Shown here: piece after piece, positions 46,679-56,868 of the stretch | Numbering within the stretch: position 1 is the first letter of the stretch | Layout of the letters: each line of letters begins with the position of its first letter | From: Desulfarculus baarsii DSM 2075 | GTDB taxonomy: Bacteria; Desulfobacterota; Desulfarculia; Desulfarculales; Desulfarculaceae | Reading direction: 5' to 3' | Assembly (NCBI RefSeq): GCF_000143965.1 | Contig: NC_014365.1 | Span: forward strand, 2,073,501 to 2,137,500 | Length of the DNA: 64,000 nucleotides | Notes under the pieces: model-generated | Told to the model about the DNA's origin: nothing | Seen by the model: only the letters and a program-made list of their open reading frames with translations | The model's database searches: none | Translations under genes and position numbers: made by a program

Positions 46679-46801
46679 GTCGACCGTCCCGGCATATATA
46701 AATTAATCCGCCGCGTTAGAGCAATAATATATAATGTCGACGTGTTTTTGGGTTGATTGGGTTGACCGAGGCGTCACGCCAACCAAACAAGGAGGAGCGT
46801 T

Positions 46802-46969
46802 TTGTTCGGCATAGAAAGCCTGGAATTGGCATGGGCCTACATCCTATGCATCCTGGCCTCGCTGTTGTGCGTGGTCTATGGGGTGGTCAAGTGGAACGAA
46901 ACCGGGCCGCCGTCGGGCGAATTGCGTAACGAGTCGGCCAAACAGCGGAAAAAGCGCAAAAAGACTTGA
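46802..46969 (+). CDS. Symporter small accessory protein
   Basis: 55 residues from a TTG start preceded by AAGGAGGAG. The sequence has one hydrophobic helix (WAYILCILASLLCVVYGVV, residues ~11-29) followed by KWNETG and a Lys/Arg-rich tail (QRKKRKKT). This matches the single-span proteins encoded immediately before many bacterial sodium:solute symporters. It lies 60 bases before the symporter gene and presumably acts with it in the inner membrane. Confidence 0.85.
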   Translation: MFGIESLELAWAYILCILASLLCVVYGVVKWNETGPPSGELRNESAKQRKKRKKT

Positions 46970-47029
46970 GCCAGCAGTCCCGCCAAGGGGGGCTGGCGGC
47001 AAGGCGCAAAGGTTCGGGAGAACTAAATC

Positions 47030-48637
47030 ATGACACCATTTGTGATAAAAATCGTCACGGCGCTGATCTATCTGGCGGTGATCTTCTACCTTGGCTACAA
47101 AGGCTGGAAGGAAACCAAAAGCGCCAGCGATTACATGCTGGCCGGTCGCCAGATGAACCCCTTTGTCATGGCCATGAGCTATGGCGCCACGTTCATTTCC
47201 ACCTCGGCCATCATCGGCTTTGGCGGCGCGGCGGCCATGTTCGGCTTTCCCCTGCTATGGCTGACGTTTCTTAATATTTTCGTGGGCATTTTCATAGCCA
47301 TGGCCTTTTTGGGCAAGCGCACGCGGCGCATGGGCGTGGCCCTGGACGCCCACACCTTTCCCGAGCTTTTGGGCCTGCGCTATCAATCGCGATTTATCCA
47401 GGGCTTTTCCGGCCTGGTCATCTTTTTGTTCATCCCGGTCTACGCCGCGGCGGTGCTGATCGGCATCAGCCGCATGCTGGAAGTGAGCCTTGGCATCCCT
47501 TACGATGTGGCCTTGATCGGCTTCACGGTCATTTTGGCCATCTACGTCATCACCGGCGGCCTGAAGGCCGTGATGTACACCGACGCCTTCCAGGGCTCGG
47601 TGATGTTCGTGATGATGATCATCCTGGTGGCCTTCGCCTATTACAGCCTGGGCGGCTTCACCGAGGCGCACCAGCAGCTCACCGACATGGCCCCGCTCAT
47701 GCCCGAAAAGCTGGTCAAGGGCGGCATGAAGGGCTGGACCCAAGGCGCCGTGGCCGGTTCGCCACTGTGGCTGACCATCTACACCACCATCGTCTACGGC
47801 GTGGGCATCGGCGTATTGGCCCAGCCCCAGCTTTCGGTGCGTTTCATGACCGTGGCCTCCGACCGCGAACTCAACCGCGGCGTGCTCTATGGCGGCGTGT
47901 TCATCCTGTTCATGACCGGCGTGGCCTTCGTGGTGGGCGCGCTGTCCAACGTGGTCTTTTACAAGGCCCTGGGCAAGATCTCCATCGCCGTGGCCGAGGG
48001 CAACAGCGACAAGATCATCCCCGAATACATCACCCAGATGATGCCCGAATGGTTTGGCGTGCTGTTTTTGCTGGCCATGTTCGCCGCGGCCATGAGCACG
48101 CTCTCCAGCCAGTTTCACGTGGGCGGCACCAGCTTGGGCCGCGATTTCTACGAGCGGGGCCTGGGCAAAAAAGCCGCCAACGAGGTGATGCTCAACCAGG
48201 CCGGCATCGGCGTGACCATCCTGATCACCCTGATCTGGGGCAAGTATCTGCCCGAATCGATCATCGCCCCGGCCACGGCCTTTTTCTTCGGCCTGTGCGC
48301 GGCGGCCTTTTTGCCGGCCTACGTGCTGGGCCTCTACTGGAAGGGCATGACCAAGATCGGCGCGGTGGTCTCCATGGCCGGCGGTTTCGCGGCTTCGATG
48401 TTCTATCTGCTGTTTGTCCACACCAAGGAATCCCAGGCCATCGGCCTGTGCAAGTCCATGTTCGGCGTCGACAGCCTGGCCATGCTGGCCGAAAAAGGCT
48501 CGGCGGGCTTCATGCTGCAATGGGTCGACCCCAACATCATCGCCCTGCCGGTTTCGTTCATACTAGCCGTTGTGGCCAGCCTGCTCACGCGCAAGATGGA
48601 CGATGAACACTTGAATCTGTGCTGGCGACACCTGTAG
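47030..48637 (+). CDS. Sodium:solute symporter (SSS family)
   Basis: 535 residues with about 13 hydrophobic segments. ASDYMLAGRQMNPFVMAMSY is the characteristic early motif; the Na+-site helix FISTSAIIGFGGAAAMFG and IYVITGGLKAVMYTDAFQG follow. The substrate (for example a carboxylate, proline or pantothenate) cannot be inferred. GGGAG stands before ATG 47030. Confidence 0.9.
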   Translation: MTPFVIKIVTALIYLAVIFYLGYKGWKETKSASDYMLAGRQMNPFVMAMSYGATFISTSAIIGFGGAAAMFGFPLLWLTFLNIFVGIFIAMAFLGKRTRRMGVALDAHTFPELLGLRYQSRFIQGFSGLVIFLFIPVYAAAVLIGISRMLEVSLGIPYDVALIGFTVILAIYVITGGLKAVMYTDAFQGSVMFVMMIILVAFAYYSLGGFTEAHQQLTDMAPLMPEKLVKGGMKGWTQGAVAGSPLWLTIYTTIVYGVGIGVLAQPQLSVRFMTVASDRELNRGVLYGGVFILFMTGVAFVVGALSNVVFYKALGKISIAVAEGNSDKIIPEYITQMMPEWFGVLFLLAMFAAAMSTLSSQFHVGGTSLGRDFYERGLGKKAANEVMLNQAGIGVTILITLIWGKYLPESIIAPATAFFFGLCAAAFLPAYVLGLYWKGMTKIGAVVSMAGGFAASMFYLLFVHTKESQAIGLCKSMFGVDSLAMLAEKGSAGFMLQWVDPNIIALPVSFILAVVASLLTRKMDDEHLNLCWRHL

Positions 48638-48656
48638 AATCCTTTTATGACATGCC

Positions 48657-48695
48657 GGGGGCGCCGGGAACCCACCGGCGCCCCCGCTTATTTTT
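48657..48695 (+). terminator. Rho-independent terminator of the symporter operon
   Basis: GGGGGCGCCGG (48657-48667) pairs perfectly with CCGGCGCCCCC (48675-48685), 7-base loop, followed by GCTTATTTTT. It lies 20 bases after the symporter stop. Confidence 0.85.
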
Positions 48696-48723
48696 GGCTT
48701 CCGCCTGGATTGGGGTCGTGCAT

Positions 48724-49602
48724 ATGGATCTGCCGGAAAAACCACTGGCCCGCGAGGTCGTCAAGCCCGTCAAGGGCCCGTCCCGCCTGCCCTGGCTGAT
48801 CGCCCTGGTGGTGTTGGCCTTGGCCGTCGTGCCGCTTTATTTCATGTGGAAGGCCGGCGCGGTCGGCGATCAAGCCGCCAAGCCGCCAAGCGCCGCCACC
48901 CAGCAGGGCCAGGCCGGCCAGGCTGGCGTTCCCACCCCGCCGGGCCCCAGCAAGCACGGCGAAGTCATCGAACTAAACAAGCCCGAGGATGCGGCCCCCG
49001 GCGGCGAGCAGGACCAACGCAAAAAGCAGTTTGGCCTGGACAAGTCCGTGGACGCGGTTTTGCGTAGCGACGAGACGGTCAAGGTCGGCGACCAGAGCGT
49101 GCCGGTCAGCGAGCTGGAACGCAAGCTGGCCGTGCAAAGCCGCGGCGAATTGTTGGAGCGACCGATCGACGGATCAAGCCAGGTCAGCGCCTGGGGCGTG
49201 CATTTGGTCAACCCCAACGATAATTTGTGGGATATTCACTTCGTGCTGCTGCGCGAATACCTGGCCACGCGCGGGTTGAAGCTGGCCGCCGACGCCGACG
49301 AGCCCACCAGCGGCGGCTATTCCTCGGGCGTGGGCCGCACGCTCAAATTCGCCGAGCACATGGTCGGCGTCTACAACCTCAAGACCGGCCGCATGAGCTC
49401 CGACCTGAGCACCCTCGAACCAGGTCAAAAGCTCGTTGTCTTCAACCTCAGCGAACTGTTCGGCGCTTTGGCCAAGATCAACCCCCAAGAACTGGCCCAG
49501 GTGCGCTTCGACGGCCGCACGCTGTTTTTCCCCGCCGACGAAGCCGCGGCCCAACAGGCCGAAAGCCAGGCCCTGCAACAGATCCCAGACCAGAAACGCT
49601 GA
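48724..49602 (+). CDS. Membrane-anchored protein of unknown function
   Basis: 292 residues. A single signal anchor (WLIALVVLALAVVPLYFMW, residues ~22-40) is followed by a Pro/Gln/Gly-rich linker (~45-100) and a globular domain. NPNDNLWDIHFVLLREYL resembles the start of a LysM module, and LEPGQKLVVFNLSELFG could be its second half, but the fit is loose. Likely periplasmic. ATG 48724 has GGATTGGGG upstream. The histone deacetylase-like gene starts 8 bases after the stop. Confidence 0.7.
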   Translation: MDLPEKPLAREVVKPVKGPSRLPWLIALVVLALAVVPLYFMWKAGAVGDQAAKPPSAATQQGQAGQAGVPTPPGPSKHGEVIELNKPEDAAPGGEQDQRKKQFGLDKSVDAVLRSDETVKVGDQSVPVSELERKLAVQSRGELLERPIDGSSQVSAWGVHLVNPNDNLWDIHFVLLREYLATRGLKLAADADEPTSGGYSSGVGRTLKFAEHMVGVYNLKTGRMSSDLSTLEPGQKLVVFNLSELFGALAKINPQELAQVRFDGRTLFFPADEAAAQQAESQALQQIPDQKR

Positions 49603-49610
49603 GGCGCGAG

Positions 49611-50642
49611 ATGCATATCGGACTGGTCCATCACCCGGTTTTTCAAGAGCACGACCCTGGCAGGTTCCACGTCGAAGTACCGGGCAGGCTGCGGGTGCTG
49701 GACCAGGCCATGCGCGGCTGGACGGGCCTGCGCAACTGCCAGCGCATGCCCTTGCGCCAAGCCACCGAGGCCGAACTGCGCCGGGTGCATCATCCCGCGC
49801 ACATCGCCCGCGTGGCCGCCACCGAGGGCAAGCACACCGCCCTCGACGCCGACACCGGCGTCTCGCCCCGCTCTTTCGAGGCGGCGCTCCTGGCCGCCGG
49901 TAGCCTGATCGACCTTTGCGACCGCGCCATGATCGGCCATTTTTACAACGGCATGGCCCTGGTGCGGCCGCCGGGCCACCACGCCACGCCCGATCGGGCC
50001 ATGGGCTTTTGCCTGTTCAACAACGTGGCCGTGGCCGCCGCCCACCTCATCGAGGCCCGTGGGCTGGAGCGCGTGTTGATCGTCGACTGGGACGTGCACC
50101 ACGGCAACGGCACCGAGGACACCTTCTATTCCGAGGGCCGGGTGATGTATTTTTCCACCCACCAGTCGCCGATGTACCCAGGCTCCGGCCCGGTCAGCGC
50201 GGTGGGCAGCGGCGCCGGCGAGGGTCGCACGGTCAACGCGCCCATGTCGGCCGGCCGGGGCGATCTGGAATACATCCGCGTGTTCAAGGATCTGCTGACG
50301 CCCATTGCCCGTTGTTTCAAGCCCCAGTTCATTCTGGTCTCGGCCGGCTTTGACGCCCACCACGAGGATCCCTTGGGCGGCATGCGCATAACGTCAAGTG
50401 GTTTCGCGGCCTTGACGCAGATTCTCATGGAGCTTTCCTCGGAATTTTGCCCCGGCCGGCTGGTGCTGACGCTGGAGGGCGGCTACGCCGTTTCGGCCTT
50501 GGCCCGCTCGGTGCTGGCCTGTCTGGACGTGTTGGCCGGCCGCCGCGAGGACGAACTGATCGCCCAGGCCGCCGAGGTCGAGCCGCCGCGCATCATCGCC
50601 CGCTCGCGGGAGATCATGGGCGGTTATTGGTCGCTGGACTGA
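49611..50642 (+). CDS. Histone deacetylase-family (acetoin utilisation/APAH-like) deacetylase
   Basis: Zn-dependent amidohydrolase, 343 residues. HIGLVHHPVFQEHDPG starts it; the catalytic His pair is in VRPPGHHATPDRAMGF, the metal ligands in IVDWDVHHGNGTED and SAGFDAHHEDPLGG, and the active-site Tyr in LEGGYAVSAL. Bacterial members act on acetylpolyamines, acetylated metabolites or proteins such as acetyl-CoA synthetase; which applies is unknown. Confidence 0.92.
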   Translation: MHIGLVHHPVFQEHDPGRFHVEVPGRLRVLDQAMRGWTGLRNCQRMPLRQATEAELRRVHHPAHIARVAATEGKHTALDADTGVSPRSFEAALLAAGSLIDLCDRAMIGHFYNGMALVRPPGHHATPDRAMGFCLFNNVAVAAAHLIEARGLERVLIVDWDVHHGNGTEDTFYSEGRVMYFSTHQSPMYPGSGPVSAVGSGAGEGRTVNAPMSAGRGDLEYIRVFKDLLTPIARCFKPQFILVSAGFDAHHEDPLGGMRITSSGFAALTQILMELSSEFCPGRLVLTLEGGYAVSALARSVLACLDVLAGRREDELIAQAAEVEPPRIIARSREIMGGYWSLD

Positions 50643-50663
50643 CCTGTTTTTGTCTGGCCACCA

Positions 50664-50692
50664 CCCCCGCCGGACCAACCGGCGGGGGTTTT
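50664..50692 (+). terminator. Rho-independent terminator
   Basis: CCCCCGCCGG (50664-50673) pairs perfectly with CCGGCGGGGG (50679-50688), loop ACCAA, then TTTT. It lies 22 bases after the deacetylase stop and before gatC. Confidence 0.85.
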
Positions 50693-50768
50693 GCCGTTGG
50701 CCGCCTTGCCAGGGCCGATGGCCCGTGTTAATAAAGCATTTTGCCGCGCGCACAGGAGGACACGACCC

Positions 50769-51053
50769 ATGAAAATCAGCGCCGAGGAAGTGGCCCAGGT
50801 GGCGGCTTTGGCCCGCCTGAAGCTGGACGAGGCCATGACCACGATGCTCACCGAGCAGATGAACGACATCCTGGGCTACATGGACAAGCTTGGCGAGTTG
50901 GACACAAGCGGCGTGCCGGCCACCAACCACGCCCTGACCCTGACCGGGGCCATGCGGCCCGATCAGATCGCCCCCAGCCTGGCGCGCGACGAGGCCCTGG
51001 CCAACGCGCCCCGTGGCAACGGCGAAAGCTTTGTCGTCCCCCGCGTGATTTAG
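50769..51053 (+). CDS. gatC: Asp-tRNA(Asn)/Glu-tRNA(Gln) amidotransferase subunit C
   Basis: 94 residues. [21 protein letters not shown] and the later [24 protein letters not shown] are standard GatC. It stabilises the GatA-GatB complex for tRNA-dependent formation of Asn or Gln. AGGAGG precedes ATG 50769. gatB is not in the window. Confidence 0.94.
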   Translation: MKISAEEVAQVAALARLKLDEAMTTMLTEQMNDILGYMDKLGELDTSGVPATNHALTLTGAMRPDQIAPSLARDEALANAPRGNGESFVVPRVI

Positions 51054-51061
51054 GTGAGCAA

Positions 51062-52522
51062 ATGAACTATCACGACTTGACCATCGCGCAGGCCAGCCAG
51101 TTGCTGGCCAAGGGCGAGCTATCCTCGGTGGAGCTGACCAAAGCCATGCTCGAACGCGTGGCCGCCACCGAGGAGCGCGTCCACGCCTACATCACCCTGA
51201 CGCCCGAGTTGGCCCTGGAGCAGGCGGCCAACGCCGACAAGATGCGCGCCCAAGGCCAGGCCGGCCCGCTGACCGGCGTGCCCGCCGGCGTCAAGGACGT
51301 GCTCTGCACCCGTGGCGTGGCCACCACCTGCGCCAGCCGCATGCTGCAGAACTTCACGCCGCCCTACTCGGCCACCTTGGTGCGCAAGCTGGAGGCGGCC
51401 GGCATGGTCATGCTGGGCAAGCACAACATGGACGAGTTCGCCATGGGCAGCTCCACCGAAAACTCGGCCTTTGGCCCCACCAGCAATCCGTGGGACTTGC
51501 GGGCCGTGCCCGGAGGCTCCTCGGGCGGCTCGGCGGCCAGCGTGGCCGCGCGTTCGTGCTTTTACGCCATTGGCACCGACACCGGCGGCTCCATTCGCCA
51601 GCCGGCCAGCCACTGCGGCGTGGTCGGCCTCAAGCCGACCTACGGCCGGGTCAGCCGCCTGGGCCTGGTGGCCTTTGCCAGCAGCCTCGACCAGGCCGGG
51701 CCCATCACCCGCAGCGTGGCCGACGCGGCGACCGTCTTGCAGGTCATCGCTGGCCACGACCCGGCCGACTCCACCAGCGCCCCGCGCCCCGTGCCCGACT
51801 ACGCCGCCGCCCTGCGACGGGGCGTCAAGGGCCTGCGCCTGGGCGTGCCCAAGGAATACTTCGTCGCGGGCATGGACCCCCAGGTCGAAGACGCGGTGCG
51901 CGCGGCCATCGCCACCCTGGAGGGCCTGGGCGCCCAAGTGCGACCCATCAGCCTGCCCCACGCCGAATACAGTTTGGCGGTCTATTACATCATCGCCCCG
52001 GCCGAGTGCAGCAGCAACCTGGCCCGCTACGACGGCGTCAAGTATGGCCTGTCCATCCGCCCGGAGGGCGCGGACTTGCTGGAGATGTACACCGCCACCC
52101 GCTCCCAGGGCTTTGGCAAGGAGGTCATCCGGCGGATCATGCTGGGCACATACGTGCTCAGCGCCGGCTACTACGACGCCTATTACAACAAGGCCAGCCA
52201 GGTGCGCACGCTCTTGATCGAGGATTTCGCGGCGGCCTTCAAGGAAGTCGACGCCATCGTCACGCCGGTGGCCCCCACTCCGGCCTTTGACAAGGGCCAG
52301 ATGACCGACGATCCCATGCAGATGTATCTCAGCGATATTTTTACGCTATCGTGCAACTTGGCGGGCTTGCCGGGCATGAGCCTGCCCTGTGGTTTCGCCC
52401 AGAGCGGCCGGCCCATCGGCCTGCAACTGATGGCCCCCCACTTTGCCGAGGAGACGCTCTTGGCCGTGGGCCAGGCCTTCCAGGAGGCCACGGACTTTCA
52501 CGCCCGACTGGCCGCTATCTGA
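51062..52522 (+). CDS. gatA: Asp-tRNA(Asn)/Glu-tRNA(Gln) amidotransferase subunit A
   Basis: Amidase that releases ammonia from glutamine for the transamidation. 486 residues. The Ser-cisSer-Lys triad is intact: Lys in PAGVKDVLC, Ser residues in [15 protein letters not shown] and [34 protein letters not shown] and [15 protein letters not shown] follow. It begins 8 bases after gatC. Confidence 0.95.
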   Translation: MNYHDLTIAQASQLLAKGELSSVELTKAMLERVAATEERVHAYITLTPELALEQAANADKMRAQGQAGPLTGVPAGVKDVLCTRGVATTCASRMLQNFTPPYSATLVRKLEAAGMVMLGKHNMDEFAMGSSTENSAFGPTSNPWDLRAVPGGSSGGSAASVAARSCFYAIGTDTGGSIRQPASHCGVVGLKPTYGRVSRLGLVAFASSLDQAGPITRSVADAATVLQVIAGHDPADSTSAPRPVPDYAAALRRGVKGLRLGVPKEYFVAGMDPQVEDAVRAAIATLEGLGAQVRPISLPHAEYSLAVYYIIAPAECSSNLARYDGVKYGLSIRPEGADLLEMYTATRSQGFGKEVIRRIMLGTYVLSAGYYDAYYNKASQVRTLLIEDFAAAFKEVDAIVTPVAPTPAFDKGQMTDDPMQMYLSDIFTLSCNLAGLPGMSLPCGFAQSGRPIGLQLMAPHFAEETLLAVGQAFQEATDFHARLAAI

Positions 52523-52532
52523 GGCGGATCGA

Positions 52533-52734
52533 GGCTGCTGCACGGTGAAACATAACAAATGTTGTAAAAACAGATAATTACCTGTGAAACATGAATTCCA
52601 CCGTGCAGCAGCCGAAGCGCGCCATGGACGGCGCGCCAAATCGCGAGCCTGATTAGGCGAGCGATTTGTGAGGCTTGGCAAAACCGCGCTTTTGCCAAGC
52701 CGAAGCTGCACGGGGCAGGACGCCCCCGTGCAGC
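52533..52734. other. Array of five consecutive hairpins (possible structured RNA or repeat element)
   Basis: Between gatA and its terminator I find, in order: a 15-bp perfect inverted repeat GGCTGCTGCACGGTG/CACCGTGCAGCAGCC (52533-52547, 52599-52613) enclosing 51 AT-rich bases with GTGAAACAT twice; GCGCGCC/GGCGCGC (52617-52636); AAATCGC-GA-GCCT...AGGC-GA-GCGATTT (52638-52667), whose facing GA steps could form tandem sheared G-A pairs; a 12-bp perfect GGCTTGGCAAAA/TTTTGCCAAGCC (52672-52701); and an 11-bp perfect GCTGCACGGGG/CCCCGTGCAGC (52705-52734). The first and last share CTGCACGG. No reading frame fits. Strand is set by the gatA direction only by inference. Confidence 0.6.
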
Positions 52735-52758
52735 ACTCTCGGATCAGCAAAGGCAAAA

Positions 52759-52803
52759 CAGAGCCGCGCGTTGGCGATCGACGCGCGGCTCTGCTCTTTT
52801 TTT
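52759..52803 (+). terminator. Strong rho-independent terminator
   Basis: CAGAGCCGCGCG (52759-52770) pairs perfectly with CGCGCGGCTCTG (52782-52793), 11-base loop, followed by CTC and T7 (52797-52803). It ends the gatCA/hairpin-array transcript, 15 bases before the end of the convergent gene. Confidence 0.9.
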
Positions 52804-52817
52804 GGGGCGCGGAAGGC

Positions 52818-53372
52818 TCAGTCGGCGGCGAAGTAGCGCAGCGAGCAACTGGCCGCGTCATCCTCGGCCTGGGCCGGGCGCGGGTTTTCGCCCAGGGGAT
52901 CGCCCAGGCCCAGATCGTCGGGCGCTTGGACGATCATCAACTCCAGACGGCCCGAGGGACGGCTCCACTGCCAGCTTTTGAAGGCGAAGGTGTCGTCCTG
53001 GCCGCTGGGCTGGCCATAAACGGCCTTGAGTTGGTCCAAGAGCTTGGCGAAGCTTTCGATGTGGCCTTGGGCCATCATCGTCACCGCCAGCAACTTGCCT
53101 TCGGGCGCTTTCTGGCTGAAGTATAGATAAACCCTGAACTTTTCGTCGACAAGCTCCACCGGCTCGCCCAGGGCGCAGACCGGCTTGGCCGCCGATTCGG
53201 TCCAGGGTTCGAGCTTGCGCAGCTTGGCTACCTGGGCCTGGGTCTGGCCCCAGGCCAGATTTTGCCAGCCGGCGATGTCTTGCGGCTGGCGGGCCAGCAT
53301 GAACCAAATCGTCGCCGCCGTCACGGCCGTCAACACCAGGCCCAGGCCCAACCACGGCTTTTTGCTGGTCAT
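52818..53372 (-). CDS. Membrane-anchored hypothetical protein
   Basis: 184 residues. N-terminal anchor (LGLGLVLTAVTAATIWFMLA) then a soluble domain: NLAWGQTQAQVAKLRKLEPW, a single segment RVYLYFSQKAPEGKLLAVTM, and LLDQLKAVYGQPSGQDDTF. The 'W-G-x-T-x-x-x-V' and 'L-x-x-x-Y-G-x-P' elements are seen in small periplasmic proteins of unknown role. It is probably exported. I do not recognise a named family. Confidence 0.65.
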   Translation of the reverse strand: MTSKKPWLGLGLVLTAVTAATIWFMLARQPQDIAGWQNLAWGQTQAQVAKLRKLEPWTESAAKPVCALGEPVELVDEKFRVYLYFSQKAPEGKLLAVTMMAQGHIESFAKLLDQLKAVYGQPSGQDDTFAFKSWQWSRPSGRLELMIVQAPDDLGLGDPLGENPRPAQAEDDAASCSLRYFAAD

Positions 53373-53499
53373 GCGCCATCCTCCGCGCGCTGGTGGTCAA
53401 CTTGGCTAAACAATAGCACATCCAGCCCGGCCAGGCGATTGCCCGCAACCCGCGGCCGTGGCAAAATGCCCCCATCAACTCGTAAACGGCGGAGAAACC

Positions 53500-53958
53500 A
53501 TGAACCAACCCGAGCCATACATGACCGACGATCAACTGCGCGCCATTTTCGCTGGCCTGGAGCGTCACCATCTGCACGCCATGTTCGGCGTCAAGGTCGA
53601 GCGCGCCGCCGATGGTCAGGCCGTGGCGCGCTGCACTCTGGGCCAAAACCACATGAACATCCTGGGCTCGATCCACGGCGGGGTCTATTATGTTTTGCTG
53701 GATGTGGCCTCATATTGCGCGGCGTTGACGGTTTTGCCCGTCAGCGCCAACGCCGCCACCATCGATATTCATGTGTCGGTGTTGCGGCCGGCCAAGATCG
53801 GCGACGAAATGGAGCTGCGCGGCGTGGTTCGCAAGCGTGGTCGCAGCCTGATTTTTCTGGAATCGCAAGCCCTGGTCAACGGCAAGCCGGCCGCCCTGGC
53901 CCACGTCACCAAGAGCATCGCGCCCTTTGACATGCGAAAGCTGATGCAGGCCGGCTAG
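53500..53958 (+). CDS. PaaI-family hot-dog thioesterase
   Basis: 152 residues with a hot-dog fold. The PaaI signature is NHMNILGSIHGGVYYVLLD, with the catalytic Asn/His/Gly region and Asp; DIHVSVLRPAKIGDEMELRG and AHVTKSIAPF complete the fold. Probably hydrolyses acyl-CoA esters in the cytoplasm. GGCGGAG precedes ATG 53500. Its stop overlaps that of the convergent aldo/keto reductase by 4 bases. Confidence 0.87.
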   Translation: MNQPEPYMTDDQLRAIFAGLERHHLHAMFGVKVERAADGQAVARCTLGQNHMNILGSIHGGVYYVLLDVASYCAALTVLPVSANAATIDIHVSVLRPAKIGDEMELRGVVRKRGRSLIFLESQALVNGKPAALAHVTKSIAPFDMRKLMQAG

Positions 53959-55490
53959 GGCCAGAGCGGTCGCTCGGCCAGGGCCCGCCACAGGTCGGCG
54001 GCGTCGGCCTGAGGCAGCGGCCGGCGCAGCTCGGCCAACGCATCCTCGACATAGGCCGGCCGACGCATGCCCAGCAACACGCAGCTAACGCCCTTGGTCG
54101 CCCGCGCGGCGCGCAGGGCCGTCTGGGCCAAACCGCCATCGGCGGCGACCCACGGCCCGAAACGTTCGCCAAAGCCTTTGGCGATCTGCTGGGCCTGCTT
54201 GGCGGCCATGGCCTGATAAAGGGCGTCGATGGCCTGGTGCAGGGCCGTGGCGCTCTGGCCCAAACGCTCCAGCCACTGGCCGACCGCCGGCGCGTCCCCG
54301 GCGGCGCGGGCCACGGCCTGGCGCACGAACTCCAGGCGCGGCCGCAGATAGCCGTCGCGGATGGTGGCCCATTGCTCCAGGCCGCTGAAGCTGTCCCAGT
54401 GGCGCCCCAGACCTTCGGCCGCGGGCAAGGCCGCCAGCGCCTCGGCGGGCAGACGGCCGGCTTGGGCCAGGGGCGCTAGCAGTTCTTGACCTTGGGCCTC
54501 CAGGGCGGCAAGCTCGGCCAAGCCGTCGACGATGGCCCCCGGCGGCGGCGCGGCCACGGCCGGCCCCTGGGCCAGGCGCACGAGGTGACCGTCGGGCGTC
54601 ATGGCGTTGAGCGGCCGGTTGATCAGCACGGCCAGGCCCTGAGCGTGGGCCATGCCCAGAAAAGTCTGGCCGCCGGGCTGGTTGACGTTGACCGCCGCGC
54701 CGGGCTCCAGCAGGTTCAGCGGCGTCTGGGCGGCCAGGAAATGATGCCCCGGCCCCAGATCCTCGGCCAGGGCGCAGACTTGGCTCAGCGAAACGAACTC
54801 GGGGTCGGCCGGGCGATGGCCCATGGTGTTGGAGCTCAGCCCGTGCCAGCCGATGCGCCCGGCCTTGGCCTCGCGCTCCAGATGCATCATGGCCGCCTTC
54901 AGCCGGCGGTAAAACTCGGCCCTGGCTTGGTCCAACTCCAGGCCCTGTTTTTGCGTGGCCCAGCCCAGATAATATTCCGGATTGTGGAGCAAATAGACGT
55001 CGATGCGCTCCACCCCCAGGCGCTCCAGGCTGCGGCCGATCTGATCGGCCAGAAAATCGGGATGGATGCAGTGCTCCAGGTTGGGGCCAAGCTCCAGCAG
55101 TTCGGGAAAGGGCCGCCCTTGCTGGCGACGGCGCTGGCTGAGGGCAAGGTTGAAGCCTTGCAGGTAGCCGCCCTTGCTGACGATCACGACCTGCTCGCGG
55201 CGCGGGCGGCCGCGCTGGCCAAGTTCGGCCAGGGTTTGGCCCACCAGCATCTCCGAGCCGCCGTCGGCGTAGTTGGCGCTGGTGTCGATGAGGTTGACGC
55301 CGGCCAGCAACGCCGCCTCCAGGGCTTGGCGCTGATCGGGCTCGGAGGGCCCAACGCGGTAGCAGCCAAAACCGATCCGGCTGACCACCAACCCGCTGCG
55401 ACCCAGCGGCCCATGGGCCAGGCCCACGCGGCTCAGGGCCTTGGCCGTGGCCTCGGCGCTGGCCGCCTTTTCGTTCAGAACGCGCGCCAT
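53955..55490 (-). CDS. Aldo/keto reductase with long insertion
   Basis: 511 residues against about 320 for a standard aldo/keto reductase. The N-terminal barrel is clear: GFGCYRVGPSEPDQRQALEA, DTSANYADGGSEMLVGQTL with the catalytic Asp and Tyr, IVSKGG with Lys, YLLHNPEYYLG with His, WHGLSSNTMG. The normal C-terminal end GVSCVLLGMRRPAYVEDAL is at residues ~475-495. Between them lie about 160 extra, Ala-rich helical residues (~315-470). It is the last gene of the pgi-kinase-regulator set, 12 bases after the regulator. Confidence 0.82.
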   Translation of the reverse strand: MARVLNEKAASAEATAKALSRVGLAHGPLGRSGLVVSRIGFGCYRVGPSEPDQRQALEAALLAGVNLIDTSANYADGGSEMLVGQTLAELGQRGRPRREQVVIVSKGGYLQGFNLALSQRRRQQGRPFPELLELGPNLEHCIHPDFLADQIGRSLERLGVERIDVYLLHNPEYYLGWATQKQGLELDQARAEFYRRLKAAMMHLEREAKAGRIGWHGLSSNTMGHRPADPEFVSLSQVCALAEDLGPGHHFLAAQTPLNLLEPGAAVNVNQPGGQTFLGMAHAQGLAVLINRPLNAMTPDGHLVRLAQGPAVAAPPPGAIVDGLAELAALEAQGQELLAPLAQAGRLPAEALAALPAAEGLGRHWDSFSGLEQWATIRDGYLRPRLEFVRQAVARAAGDAPAVGQWLERLGQSATALHQAIDALYQAMAAKQAQQIAKGFGERFGPWVAADGGLAQTALRAARATKGVSCVLLGMRRPAYVEDALAELRRPLPQADAADLWRALAERPLWP

Positions 55491-55502
55491 CTTCGCCCTT
55501 TC

Positions 55503-56852
<1,350 letters not shown>

Positions 56853-56868
56853 GCCACCCCCCTCATGA

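Noticed and set aside
52533-52734. CRISPR array or insertion sequence ends downstream of gatA
   Set aside because: Stems differ from one another, there are no regular repeats with unique spacers, and no transposase or target duplication is present.
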